Assembly: GCA_027486335.1 (NCBI GenBank)
Contig: JAIXPK010000404.1
Span: 1 to 34,937 of the forward strand
DNA: 34,937 bases
Direction: 5' to 3'
DNA from: Verrucomicrobiaceae bacterium
Lineage (GTDB): Bacteria; Verrucomicrobiota; Verrucomicrobiia; Verrucomicrobiales; V1-33
Below the pieces are notes generated by a model. The model worked only from the letters and a program-made list of their open reading frames with translations, searched no databases and was not told where the DNA came from. This document shows positions 17,538-26,395 of this stretch, piece by piece; position 1 is the stretch's first letter, and each line of letters begins with the position of its first letter. Made by a program: the position numbers and the translations under genes.

Positions 17538-17970
17538 CTATTTATTGGCCCGAAGCTTCGTGAGGGTCTCCATTGGTGTAGTATGGAGGACTGATTTTGC
17601 CGAGGCATCGGATTTCGGCTGTTTGGCGGCGAGTGATGTGGATTTAGTAAGGAGACTTTTGGCGACTTCGTTTGTCATCCAGCGTGAGCCGCCAAAGCCG
17701 ATGACCAAGGCACCGGAAAGAGCCGCTACTGTAACGGAGGCATTTCCATTGATAACCACACCTGCATTGGCACCGTATAGGGCCCCACGAGGCAACGGCC
17801 GCGATCCCTCCGATGATCATCGTGGCGAGGAGACCGGGCATCAGGACATCCACTGGAGGCCCCTGATCCTTCTTTGGGAAGAGGAATGTGTTCCCGCTAT
17901 AAAGTGCATTGGCCAGTCCTCCAACGAGTCCGACTCCGAAGACAATGAGTGCGATGTGGTAGGCTTTCAT
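17538..17970 (-). pseudogene. Small three-helix membrane protein, frameshifted
   Basis: The frame from the ATG at 17970 encodes MKAYHIALIVFGVG then a second hydrophobic helix (VLMPGLLATMIIGGIAAVASWG) and then degenerates into Cys/Arg-rich sequence. One frame over, the sequence continues as ALYGANAGVVINGNASVTV, a third helix (ALSGALVIGFGG) and a hydrophilic tail ending in LTKLRANK at 17538. The switch falls at a GGGGCCC run near 17780; removing one G joins the frames as SWALYGANAG. The intact product would be about 144 aa with three transmembrane helices and a Lys/Ser-rich tail. This may be a true mutation or a homopolymer sequencing error. I do not recognise the family. It lies directly upstream of the metallopeptidase gene. 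Confidence 0.65.
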
Positions 17971-18583
17971 GATTCGTATTTGCTTTTGAGGGGCGGGCAG
18001 CGCATGATTTCACCCTCTGAAAAGAGCGATTCTCGAGAACGGAATTTTGCGTGGCGTCGGTTTTTGACTTTTCTGGGGTGATGGAAATGGACTTCGTCGG
18101 TCCGCTCTAATCAACTCGGGTCGTTTTCCAACGGGCTGCTCTGAATCCGAAAAGGATCTGTTGTAAGTTTGGACTGTGAGATTTGCGCCTATTTAACAAG
18201 GTGCTCGACAGGTTTAATAGGGTCTCATGAAAACTCCAACATAAATTTTGCGGAATCTTTCTGTGATTCGTAAGGGGACGATCGGAGTGAGGGGGTTCGG
18301 GAGTTATTGGCTCAGCTTGTGACGGTTTCGTTTCCGCATTTTGCGTCTGGTTTGAGGCGATAACTGATCGTGGTAGTCAGTTCAGAATATGATGGGGAGT
18401 CGAGTCCGCCGGAAGCGTCAGTGAGATGCTATACGCACTTGCGTGTGGTTTCCGTGGAATAGCAGGTCGAATCGGTGACGCTCCGGACCCTGAACCATGG
18501 AAAGGCTTCGGGTGAATGCCGGTGGAACGCCTTGGCGTGGTCCGGGTGCGAGGGAGGCAGTCCGTTGCGGACAGGGGTGAGGC
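17971..18583. other. Gene-poor boundary region
   Basis: No gene is supported in these 613 bases. Reading frames are short and G+C is low up to about 18.4 kb, then rises sharply. The strong G-over-C skew of the right-hand part of the window begins at about 18.5 kb. This makes the interval the likely right boundary of an acquired segment. I could not find a tRNA, a direct repeat or an integrase next to it. Confidence 0.5.
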
Positions 18584-20815
18584 TCAGATGTCGCTGAGGT
18601 CGAGGCCGGTGAGGTTTAGGGTGGTGGGGGTGGTGGCTTTGATGGTGGCTAGGGTTTCGGCGAAGAGGGTGGTGTCGTTGTCGAAGGTGCCGTGGCGGGG
18701 GGTGATGCTGGCGCGGCCGTTGGGGATGGCGGTTTTGGTGTCGTAGTATTTGACGTGGATGGCGGCGGCTTTGACGGCGTTGCGCCATGTGGTGACAGGT
18801 GGGAAGAGATGGTCTGCGAAGACTTTGGCGGGATCGAAGGCGGGATTCCATGCGGCTTCCATGCCGAGGATGGGGGTTTTGTGTCGGGCTTCGAGGGCGC
18901 GGCAGATGAGGTAGACGAGGGATTTCTGATAGGGACCGACGGTATCTGCGAGTTCGGTCTGATGGTTGAGATTATGGACCTTGAACTTGCAGGAGGCGGG
19001 ATCGAGGAGACCGCCTTTTTTCAATTGGGGAACGTAGGTTTGGTTGGCGAAGTCGACGGTGCAGGCGGGGGCGTAGAGGTTGACGCTGCCGACCTTGTTT
19101 TTGAGCAGCGGCAGGAGATGGCCGAGGAGGATGGAACCGGCGCTGTGACCGATGAGATGGAGTTCGAGGGATTGACCGGACTTTTTGAGTTCGGCGGCGG
19201 CGTTCTGGAGGGCGGTGGCGGTTAGTGCCAAGGCTCCCAGAGGATCCCCTGCCCCGGCGGCGTTGGTTTTCATTTCCGTCCAAAGGGCGCGGACGAGGAA
19301 TTCGGAACAGAAGAGTTCGATGGTGCGGTCGGTGGCCTCGATGGCGGCGTTGCGGAGGCGCTCGGCGGCGTCTTTGAGGACGTCGAAGATACCGCCCGAG
19401 GGTCCGGGGCCGCCGGGAATAAAGCGACCGGCGGCATCGCGCAGCATGTTGGTGACGGATTCGGCGGCGCCGGTTTTCCATGTGAAGAAGATGGGAAGGA
19501 CCCCGTTCTTTTCGAACCATGGTCCCATGATGCTGATGCGTTTGCGCGAGGCATCCTCACTGTTGAGACCGCCGTGGGCGTAGAGGGCGACCTTGACGGT
19601 GTTGGTTCCGGTGTTGGTTCCGGTTGTCGGGAGTTGTTTAGACCATGCGATGATTTCATCGAAGGCGACGGCAGTGACGGCTTCGGCACCGCTGCCGTGT
19701 TCGACGGCGCGGCGCTCGGCGGAGCCATTGTTGCCGATGACGATGCTGCGGTAGTTGACCTTGCGTTCGGACCATGGGGCGGTTGCGGTCTCGGATGGGG
19801 TTGCGCCATTGGCCATGGTGAGGGCCTGAGCGGCGCGGTTTTGTCCTGCGAGGAGGAGACCGCGGCCGGCGTTGAAGCTGTCGAAACTATTGGAGGCGCG
19901 GGGTCGGGCGGCACCCATGACGGCGACCCATGAATCGCTCCCGAAGCGCAGCCATTCGTTGTAGGTTAGGATGGCGAAACCTTTGAGGCCCCAACTGTCA
20001 CCCCATGAATTCTGGACGATGAACCCGACGGGCGTGTAGCCGACGATGGCAAAGGCGTGGAGGCCGCTGGGGACGGTGGCGCGGTGATCGTAGGGAATGA
20101 CCGGCAGGTCTGTGGATCTGGCGGGTGCGGAGACGTTCCAGCCATCGTGGACCTCAGCGGAGACGTAGATGGCACCGACCTCGTGAATGGCGGACTGGAG
20201 ATCGGCGACGTGGTTTTTGTCGATGCGGTAGTAGGCACCGAGGGGCAACTGCGGGGATTCGTCCGCCCATTGGGTGCCAGTGGGACTGGCGTTGGGATTT
20301 TTCGGAAGGTGGGGCCATGCCTTCTCCGAGCAGACCCCGTGTTTGTGCCAGCCCTTCATGGCGCCGCGGCAACTGGAGCCATCGTAGTCTTCGCCGGACC
20401 ATTCGTCGTAGACGCGGGCGAGCCGGTAGAGCATGGCCGGGCTGACTGTGGCGTAAGGGAAGCGGCGCTTATTGAGCTTCTGTTCTCTGAAGATGAGATG
20501 GTTGATGACCGCGGCGAGGCCGAAGCCGGTGCAGGCACCGTCCGGTCCCTGATTGCGGACGAGTTTTGATTTCGCGTATTCCTTGATCCACGAAGTCAGG
20601 GTGGCGGGTGGCGGAAAGGCTTCCGGAATATTAGCTAGTTTCGGCTGATAGGGTCGGTCGCGGAGGTCGAGACGGTCGGGTCGTGCGTTGAGGCGGACGG
20701 CGGCTTTGTCCGTGGATGGCTTGGCGGTGCCCCCTGCCCTGTTTGCTGGCGGTTTCTTTTTCGCGCCGCGTTTGGGAGTGGCCGCGAGAGAGCGAGAGAA
20801 GACGATGTCCGGCAT
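18584..20815 (-). CDS. Papain-like (C1) peptidase fused to an alpha/beta-hydrolase
   Basis: The 743-aa product has two domains. Residues about 60-300 are a papain-fold cysteine protease: oxyanion Gln and nucleophile in VRNQGPDGACTGFG (Q89, C95), catalytic His in GLHAFAIVGY (H253) and Asn in VQNSWGDSWG (N269). Residues about 395-720 are an alpha/beta-hydrolase or lipase-like domain: a YAHGGLNSE strand end that could form the oxyanion hole, the nucleophile elbow LIGHSAG (GHSAG 556-560, S558), and a possible catalytic His in RHGTFDND (about H708). The Lys/Arg/Pro-rich first 45 residues are not a signal peptide. The protein could cleave a peptide and hydrolyse or transfer an ester in one chain. 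Codons end mostly in C, matching the resident genes. It follows the Cys/Trp-rich 223-aa gene by 54 bases, so a two-gene operon is likely. No clear Shine-Dalgarno sequence precedes the ATG at 20815. Confidence 0.88.
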   Translation of the reverse strand: MPDIVFSRSLAATPKRGAKKKPPANRAGGTAKPSTDKAAVRLNARPDRLDLRDRPYQPKLANIPEAFPPPATLTSWIKEYAKSKLVRNQGPDGACTGFGLAAVINHLIFREQKLNKRRFPYATVSPAMLYRLARVYDEWSGEDYDGSSCRGAMKGWHKHGVCSEKAWPHLPKNPNASPTGTQWADESPQLPLGAYYRIDKNHVADLQSAIHEVGAIYVSAEVHDGWNVSAPARSTDLPVIPYDHRATVPSGLHAFAIVGYTPVGFIVQNSWGDSWGLKGFAILTYNEWLRFGSDSWVAVMGAARPRASNSFDSFNAGRGLLLAGQNRAAQALTMANGATPSETATAPWSERKVNYRSIVIGNNGSAERRAVEHGSGAEAVTAVAFDEIIAWSKQLPTTGTNTGTNTVKVALYAHGGLNSEDASRKRISIMGPWFEKNGVLPIFFTWKTGAAESVTNMLRDAAGRFIPGGPGPSGGIFDVLKDAAERLRNAAIEATDRTIELFCSEFLVRALWTEMKTNAAGAGDPLGALALTATALQNAAAELKKSGQSLELHLIGHSAGSILLGHLLPLLKNKVGSVNLYAPACTVDFANQTYVPQLKKGGLLDPASCKFKVHNLNHQTELADTVGPYQKSLVYLICRALEARHKTPILGMEAAWNPAFDPAKVFADHLFPPVTTWRNAVKAAAIHVKYYDTKTAIPNGRASITPRHGTFDNDTTLFAETLATIKATTPTTLNLTGLDLSDI

Positions 20816-20869
20816 GGCAGTTCTGAAGTGGCGAGTTGCTGGCGTGCCGGTTGGTGGCGCTGGCGGGTG

Positions 20870-21541
20870 TTAGTTCGTGTAGGCGGTGAAGAGGATGTGG
20901 CCGCTGAGGGTGTATTCGATGTCGATGGAGACGGCGCCGACGCAGTGGTCTTTGTTCCAGCTGGGGAAGTTGTGATTGAAGAGGGAGCCGATGGCTGGGA
21001 TGTCGGTCGGGTTAGGGATGGTGGCGTTGACTGGGCCGGTCCATTCGTTGTCCCAGACGCCGCAGTGCCAGTTCCAGCAGGGGTGATCGAGACGCCAGTT
21101 GCGGTAGGTCTGGCCGCGGCGGAGGACGATGCAGCGGCCGGGGTCGCCGGATGGTTTGCCGGTGGTGGGGTCGGTGGCGAACTGGCGGGCGAAGACGACG
21201 ATGAACTGCTGGGTGGCGCAGGTTCCCGTGGCGGTGTCGTTGGAGTCGGGGTTCTGGCGTGGGGGGGTGCAGACTGGGCGTGGGGCGCAGGAAGGCGGGG
21301 CCGAGTGGGAGAGACGGCGGAAGTTCTGATGGATGAGAGCACCTTGGGCGCGGTCGGACGGGCCGAACCATGAGACGGGGGTCTGGAGATTGCGGTTTTG
21401 GGGTGCGTTGGGGATGGACATGAGGGAGCGGGCGAAGGATCGGCTGACCAGCTGATGGCAGGCCGATCCGAAGCGTTGGAAGGCGGAGCGGAAGAGGCTT
21501 CCGGGGCGGGCGAGGGATGGCTGGCGAGTGGACGTGGGCAT
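20870..21541 (-). CDS. Uncharacterised Cys/Trp-rich protein
   Basis: I do not recognise this 223-aa protein. Its first about 90 residues are basic and Ser/Pro-rich and look disordered, possibly a leader. The remainder has regularly placed Cys and Trp residues (SCAPRPVC, TGTCATQQF, GRCIVL, PCWNWHCGVWDNEW, KDHC) and ends in SIDIEYTLSGHILFTAYTN, resembling a small disulfide- or metal-stabilised beta-domain. It lies 54 bases upstream of the protease-hydrolase fusion gene and reads in the same direction, so it may be a substrate, inhibitor or partner of that enzyme; this is inference from position. Codon usage is that of resident minus-strand genes. The ATG at 21541 is the only reasonable start. 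Confidence 0.65.
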   Translation of the reverse strand: MPTSTRQPSLARPGSLFRSAFQRFGSACHQLVSRSFARSLMSIPNAPQNRNLQTPVSWFGPSDRAQGALIHQNFRRLSHSAPPSCAPRPVCTPPRQNPDSNDTATGTCATQQFIVVFARQFATDPTTGKPSGDPGRCIVLRRGQTYRNWRLDHPCWNWHCGVWDNEWTGPVNATIPNPTDIPAIGSLFNHNFPSWNKDHCVGAVSIDIEYTLSGHILFTAYTN

Positions 21542-21654
21542 GGCGTGGCGGTTTCTAAGAAGGCTATACCGTCCCGGTTTCCGAGTGTGACGGCCGCCGG
21601 GCCATTTTCTAAAAATTTCCCAATTGGGGGGATTGCGCTGGGGGTTGCGGGCAC

Positions 21655-21692
21655 AAAAAAGCTCCCGGTCGGGCGGAGGCCCAACCGGGAGC
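21655..21692 (-). terminator. Rho-independent terminator of the 133-aa gene
   Basis: Read on the minus strand, GCTCCCGGTTGGG pairs with CCCGACCGGGAGC across a six-base loop with one mismatch, and is followed at once by six T residues. It lies 20 bases after the stop codon of the 133-aa gene, so it separates that gene from the 223-aa gene downstream. Confidence 0.88.
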
Positions 21693-21712
21693 GGAGGAGG
21701 TCAGAGGTGGGA

Positions 21713-22114
21713 TCAGTAGCTGCTGCTGCTGGACGTGCGGGGCCAGTTGACGTTGCTGCTGGAGGAGACCATGGCGCTGGTAGTGGCCTTGGCGGTGGTG
21801 TTGATGTCGCTGACGACCTGTTCGAGGGCGGCGACGACGGAGGGTCCAGCGGCTGCGAAGGTGTGGGTGCGGAGGGGTTCGAGGGCGTCGAGGATGAGCC
21901 TGCCGATGCCGGTTTCGGTGTTGCCGCCGGCTTCATCGAACCTGCGGAGGGCTTCTTCGACCTCGGTTCCGGCGGCGCGGTAGCGGTCGCGGGCTTCGGT
22001 GAGTCTGGCGAAGGCTGCTTGGAGGCCCGGGTCGGCCTTGACGACGGCGTCGACGCCCGGGGAGTTGAGATAGGCGTCGAGTGCTCCGAGGATTTTGTAG
22101 TAGTGTTCGTTCAT
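21713..22114 (-). CDS. Small uncharacterised helical protein with Ser-rich tail
   Basis: The 133-aa product has no recognised domain. Residues 1-105 look all-helical and soluble (MNEHYYKILGALDAYLNS, AAFARLTEARDRYRAAGTEVEEALRRF, SVVAALEQVVSDINTTAK), possibly a coiled-coil bundle. The last about 25 residues are Ser/Thr/Asn-rich and end in PRTSSSSSY. The gene is monocistronic: it has its own terminator immediately downstream, and it diverges from the glycosyltransferase gene with only 41 bases between the two start codons, so both promoters are squeezed into or overlap that gap. The function is unknown. Confidence 0.7.
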   Translation of the reverse strand: MNEHYYKILGALDAYLNSPGVDAVVKADPGLQAAFARLTEARDRYRAAGTEVEEALRRFDEAGGNTETGIGRLILDALEPLRTHTFAAAGPSVVAALEQVVSDINTTAKATTSAMVSSSSNVNWPRTSSSSSY

Positions 22115-22155
22115 GTGTGGGTGTTAGGGTGGTTTTTTGTTTGCCCGGAGGGCGG

Positions 22156-23295
22156 ATGGTGGACAGGGTTACGGAAATGGTGAAGCAGTTGTATTTTTTC
22201 GGGTGGCCGTCACGGGTGGGCGGAGCGGGAACGAAGCTGGCGCATCTGCTGGATCTGCTGGCGGGTGATGGTTATGGGATCACGGTGGTGCCGACGCATG
22301 CGGATCCGGCGGTTGGGTTGGAGTGGGTGGGATGGATGGAGACGAGGGGGATTGGGGTGAGCCGGTTTGAGGAATTGCCGGTGGAGCTGGAGGGATGGGG
22401 CGTGGCGTTGTGCAACGGGGAGATGCTGGTGAACGGTTGGATCAAGACGTTGCGGGAGCGGGGGTTGAAGATGGCGTGGTCGAGCGAGATGATGTGGCAC
22501 GCGCCGGGCGAGCTTGGGTTGGTGATGCTTGGGTGGGTGGACACGGTGTTGTATGTGTCGGTGGCGCAGCGGCTGGTGCTGGAGCCCGGGTATCTGGGGG
22601 CGCTGCGGATGGAGGATTCGCGCAAGTGCAGCGTGGAGGGGGCGGTGGACGAGCCGTGGGGGATGCTGACGGCGGCGGGTCGGCGCGGGATCCGCTGGGT
22701 GATGACGGGGAATTACATCAATCCGGCGTTCTTTCCGTTCCGGGAACGGGAGGTTAGGGAAGATGGCGAGCTGGTGGTGGGTCGGGTATCGCGGCCGGAC
22801 CCTCACAAGTTTCCGGAGGATTTTCCGGAGAGCTGGACGGGACTGGGATTGCGGCGGGCGCGGTTCCGGGTGCTGGGGTGGAGCGAGCAACTGGATGGGA
22901 TCTGGCCGCGGGAGCGGTTTGATGGCCGATGGGAATTGCTGGCGGCCGGGAGTGTGGAGGTGGCGGAGTTTCTGCAGGGTGTGGATCTGCTGGTGTACGA
23001 CGTGCATCCGGGGCTTTCGGAGAGCTGGGGACGCGCGGTGGTGGAGGCGATGCTGTGCGGGGTGATTCCGCTGGTTCCGGCGGATCGGCGGCATCATCTG
23101 CATCTGCTGGTGCCGCATGGGACGGCTGGGTTTCACTGTGCGAGCCGCGAGGAATTCGGGCATTATGCGCGGCTGCTGGAAGAGGATAGGGAGATGCGGG
23201 TGCGGATGGCGCGGGAAGCGCGGCGGCATGCGGAGGAAGTGCTGTGCTGTGCGGAGGAACACCTTGAGCAATGGCGGACGGTGTTCGCCGGGTGA
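22156..23295 (+). CDS. Glycosyltransferase, GT4-like
   Basis: The start at 22156 is chosen because GGAGGG sits six to eleven bases upstream; an in-frame ATG 21 bases later is possible. The 379-aa protein begins with a strand and glycine-rich loop typical of GT-B enzymes (LYFFGWPSRVGGAGTKLAHLL). It carries the C-terminal donor-binding signature region LSESWGRAVVEAMLCGVIPLVP (about residues 292-313), which corresponds to the E-x7-E motif area of family GT4. It should transfer a sugar from an NDP-sugar, probably in surface polysaccharide or glycoconjugate synthesis. The acceptor cannot be told and no other polysaccharide genes are nearby. There is no membrane helix. The third codon position is strongly G-biased, the plus-strand counterpart of the C-bias in minus-strand neighbours. 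Its stop lies five bases from the stop of the convergent kinase gene. Confidence 0.8.
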   Translation: MVDRVTEMVKQLYFFGWPSRVGGAGTKLAHLLDLLAGDGYGITVVPTHADPAVGLEWVGWMETRGIGVSRFEELPVELEGWGVALCNGEMLVNGWIKTLRERGLKMAWSSEMMWHAPGELGLVMLGWVDTVLYVSVAQRLVLEPGYLGALRMEDSRKCSVEGAVDEPWGMLTAAGRRGIRWVMTGNYINPAFFPFREREVREDGELVVGRVSRPDPHKFPEDFPESWTGLGLRRARFRVLGWSEQLDGIWPRERFDGRWELLAAGSVEVAEFLQGVDLLVYDVHPGLSESWGRAVVEAMLCGVIPLVPADRRHHLHLLVPHGTAGFHCASREEFGHYARLLEEDREMRVRMAREARRHAEEVLCCAEEHLEQWRTVFAG

Positions 23296-23300
23296 CGCCG

Positions 23301-26297
23301 TCATGGGGTGACCGGCTCTGCGGATTGGGCGAGCTTGGAGAGGCGCTGGTGGGCTTCGAGTTCCGGTTTGGCGGAGGGCGGGTTGCCGGGCGGGAAAAGG
23401 GCCTTGAGGGCGGCCGTGGCGAGGTTGCCGGCGAGACCGGCGCGGCCGGCGGAAGCGAGGGCTTCGGCGGCGGTGGCTGACATGCCTGACCATGCTGCGC
23501 GCCAAAGGTCGTCGGGGGCGGGCTGGAGACTGGCGACCGAGGTGGAGAGCCTGGTGGCGCGGCGGAGCGAATCCGCTAGTGCATCCGGCTGATTGTCTTT
23601 CGCGAGGAGACGGTGGTAGCGGGAGAAGGCGCTGGCTCCTGCCTGGCCGAGGAGACCGATGCGCTTGCCTTCGGCGATGACGTCGGCTCGGGTATCGACG
23701 ACGGTGGCGGCAGCGGCGAGGGCGCCTTTGAGGTTGCCGCGGGTGTTGAGGAGATCGGAGCGCGTGCTGACGAGCGAGGCTTCGGCGAGACGGTGGATGG
23801 GATCGGTTTTGGAAGCCAACTGGCGGCGGAGTTTTTCGAGTGCGGCGTCGGCTTTGGCGGGCTGCTGGTTGGATTCGTAGAGTTTGATGAAGACGCGGGC
23901 GATTTCGACGGTGCTGAGGAGGGCATCTTCGTTAGAGGAGACCTCCGGGTTGCGGGCGAGAGCGAGGAGGTCGTCGAGGCATGGTTCCATGAGAGGCTCG
24001 ATGGAGGACCATGGGATGGGCGATGGACCGGAGGAGGAAGGACTGGCGGCGATGGCGATGGCATCGACGGCGTGGGCGGCGTCGCGGAGCCATCCGGTGA
24101 TGGCTGGGTCTGCGGCGAGGATATTGCGGTAGAGGCCTTCGACTTCGACGAGCGTGTTCCATTCGTCGGTGAACTTCTGATTGTCGCGCAGGAGGGCGGC
24201 GCGGGTCTGGAGACTACGGACGAGGTCGTAGCGGGCGAGGAAGTCGCCGGGGTTGTCCTGGACGTAGCGCCGGAGGAGGTCCTGGGATTCGTCGAGGGCG
24301 GCGGCGGCGGCGGGGGATTTGTCAGAGCCGGCGGCTATGAGGGCAGTGCTGAGACGCTGGAGAGAGGTACCGACGTTGGTCATCTGGTCGGGGTCAGGAC
24401 CGTCGAGGGCGGGTCTGGATTTGATGGTGTCGAGGGCGCGCTGCCCGGCGGCGAGGGCGGAGGAGATGGCTGCGTCGAAGTCCGGGCCGGAGCCGGCTGC
24501 TTCTGCGGTTACGAGGTAGGCTTCGAGTTCGAGGTGGGCGGTTTCGGTGGTGACGCCGGCGAGGTCGCGCTGGAGGATGGGAGAGAGGGAGGAATCTTTG
24601 GCGGCGGCGGCGAGGGCGAGATTGGCGTTCTTGAGGAGAAGGAGCCAATCGGCGGGCGGTTTGCGGGTGCGCTGGAGGATTTCGGCCTGTTGGACGAGCA
24701 GACTGGCTCTGGTGATGTCGGCATCGGTGCCGGCTGGCAGGAGGGCGAGGGCCTTCTGATAGGCGGCGTCGGCCTCGGGCCATGATTCGCGGCGCTGGAA
24801 GAGACGGCCGGTGAGGAGGAGGGCGCGGGCTTCGAGGAGTGAGGCGTCCGGGGCGTTGAGCGTTTTGAGACGGCGGGCGAGGTCGGCGGCGGAATTGGCG
24901 CGGGTGAGAGCGGCGTCGAAGGCGGCGGCGTCTGGAGGGGCGGAGGGATCTCCACCGGCGGGGCTCATTTCGGCCCAGCGGAGGAGGAAGGCGATGCGGA
25001 CGCGGAGACTGTAGGGGTCTGAGAAATCGACTGGTTCGCTATCAAAGCGGGCACCGATGCTGGCGTAGAGGTCGTTGACGATGGGCTGGCGGCCGGCGGC
25101 GCGGAGACGGTCGGTGAATTCGCCGAGGAGGAAACTACTGACGCCGTCGGAGAAGGCGCGGGAGTTTCTGGCCTTGGCTTCGCCGCTGCGGGCGCGGGCA
25201 AGGGCCATGGAGAGGAGGGCGACGCCGGTGATGAGCGTGACGACGAGCGTGGCGGCGAGGGAGGCTGGGAGCGGGTTGCGGCGGCTCCATGAGACGAGCC
25301 GTTCGAGCTGGCCGACTGGCCGTGCGGTGATGGGGCGGCCGTCGAGCCATGCCTGGAGGTCGTCGCGGAGGGCACCGGCGCTGTGGTAGCGAGATCCCGG
25401 GGACCTTGCGAGACACTTCATGCAGATCAGTTCGAGATCGCGCGGCGGGCGTTTTTCCTTGCTGAGGAAAGAGGAAGGCGGGAGGACGTCAGAGTCGTTG
25501 ATGAGCCTGATGACCTCGTTAGGGGTTTCGGCGACGTAGGGAGGGCGGCCGGTGAGGAGTTGGTAGAGGATGGCACCGAGGCCGTAGAGGTCGCTGGCGG
25601 TGGTGGCGGCGCGGGCGTCAGAGGCGGCGACCTCGGGGGCGAGGTAATTAGGGGAGCCCATCATGGTGGACGCCGCGGTGACGGTGGTGTCGGAACCGGC
25701 GATGCGTGCGAGGCCGAAGTCGCCGATGACTGGGGAGCCGTCGTGATCGAAGAGGATGTTGGAGGGTTTGAGGTCGCGGTGGATGATCCCGTGCTGGTGG
25801 GCGTAATCGATGGCGTCGGCGAGGACGTGGAGGAGCGCGGCGACATCGCGGGGCGGCATGAGGTTGCCGGTTGGGTTGAGGCGATCGGCGAGGGAACCGC
25901 CGGTGGCGACGCGGGTGGTGAAGAAGGGTTGGCCGTTGTGTTCGCCGAAGTCGTAGAGCGGGAGGATGTGAGGGTGCTGGAGGGTGCCGAGGGCCTGGGC
26001 TTCGATGAGGAAGCGGGTGCGTGCGTCCTTGCGGAAGTGGTCCGGGAGGAGCATTTTGAGGGCGACCTCGCGGTTTGGGGAGAGCTGGGTGGCGCGGTAG
26101 ACGACGCCCATGCCGCCGCGTCCGAGTTCGCCGATGATGCGGTAGCCGGCGATGCGTTTTTCCGGGGGTTGTGAGTCCTGCTGGGCTGAGGGTGCGTCGT
26201 CCACCATGAGGCCGCGCATGAGACAGCGGCCGCAGATGGGGAAGCCGTCGCCTCCGGAGAGAGGGCTACCGCAGTCGGGGCAGGTGTCAGTTTCCAT
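23301..26297 (-). CDS. Large Ser/Thr protein kinase with N-terminal zinc ribbon
   Basis: The 998-aa protein has a zinc ribbon (C6, C9, C22, C25) and then a Hanks-type kinase domain (about 51-320): GRGGMG loop (59-64), Lys81, HRDLKPSN (173-180, catalytic D175), DFG (193-195) and the LAPE segment (219-222). A single membrane helix follows (about 344-366, LAATLVVTLITGVALLSMALA). The remaining about 630 residues are Ala/Leu/Asp-rich helical repeats resembling a TPR-like sensor or scaffold. The kinase would be cytoplasmic and the repeat region on the other side of the membrane. All catalytic residues are present, so it should be active. The ECF-type sigma gene lies 98 bases upstream in the same orientation, a pairing frequent in this phylum that suggests phosphorylation-controlled transcription. 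Confidence 0.92.
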   Translation of the reverse strand: METDTCPDCGSPLSGGDGFPICGRCLMRGLMVDDAPSAQQDSQPPEKRIAGYRIIGELGRGGMGVVYRATQLSPNREVALKMLLPDHFRKDARTRFLIEAQALGTLQHPHILPLYDFGEHNGQPFFTTRVATGGSLADRLNPTGNLMPPRDVAALLHVLADAIDYAHQHGIIHRDLKPSNILFDHDGSPVIGDFGLARIAGSDTTVTAASTMMGSPNYLAPEVAASDARAATTASDLYGLGAILYQLLTGRPPYVAETPNEVIRLINDSDVLPPSSFLSKEKRPPRDLELICMKCLARSPGSRYHSAGALRDDLQAWLDGRPITARPVGQLERLVSWSRRNPLPASLAATLVVTLITGVALLSMALARARSGEAKARNSRAFSDGVSSFLLGEFTDRLRAAGRQPIVNDLYASIGARFDSEPVDFSDPYSLRVRIAFLLRWAEMSPAGGDPSAPPDAAAFDAALTRANSAADLARRLKTLNAPDASLLEARALLLTGRLFQRRESWPEADAAYQKALALLPAGTDADITRASLLVQQAEILQRTRKPPADWLLLLKNANLALAAAAKDSSLSPILQRDLAGVTTETAHLELEAYLVTAEAAGSGPDFDAAISSALAAGQRALDTIKSRPALDGPDPDQMTNVGTSLQRLSTALIAAGSDKSPAAAAALDESQDLLRRYVQDNPGDFLARYDLVRSLQTRAALLRDNQKFTDEWNTLVEVEGLYRNILAADPAITGWLRDAAHAVDAIAIAASPSSSGPSPIPWSSIEPLMEPCLDDLLALARNPEVSSNEDALLSTVEIARVFIKLYESNQQPAKADAALEKLRRQLASKTDPIHRLAEASLVSTRSDLLNTRGNLKGALAAAATVVDTRADVIAEGKRIGLLGQAGASAFSRYHRLLAKDNQPDALADSLRRATRLSTSVASLQPAPDDLWRAAWSGMSATAAEALASAGRAGLAGNLATAALKALFPPGNPPSAKPELEAHQRLSKLAQSAEPVTP

Positions 26298-26395
26298 GCG
26301 GATTCAGCGTGGCCGGATGGCAGTTAGATACCGTCCGGGATAACGCATACGGGTTTCTCCGGGATTTGTGACAGAAATTTTTGTCGTGAGGAGGA

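Noticed and set aside
17053-18081. 342-aa plus-strand frame over the gluzincin and membrane-protein genes
   Set aside because: It overlaps the zinc-motif gene on the other strand and has no domain.
20635-21936. 433-aa minus-strand Pro/Ser/Ala-rich frame
   Set aside because: The composition is that of a G+C-rich shadow frame; it crosses the terminator and two better-supported genes.
22210-23505. 431-aa minus-strand frame opposite the glycosyltransferase
   Set aside because: It is His/Arg/Pro-rich antisense noise with no motifs.
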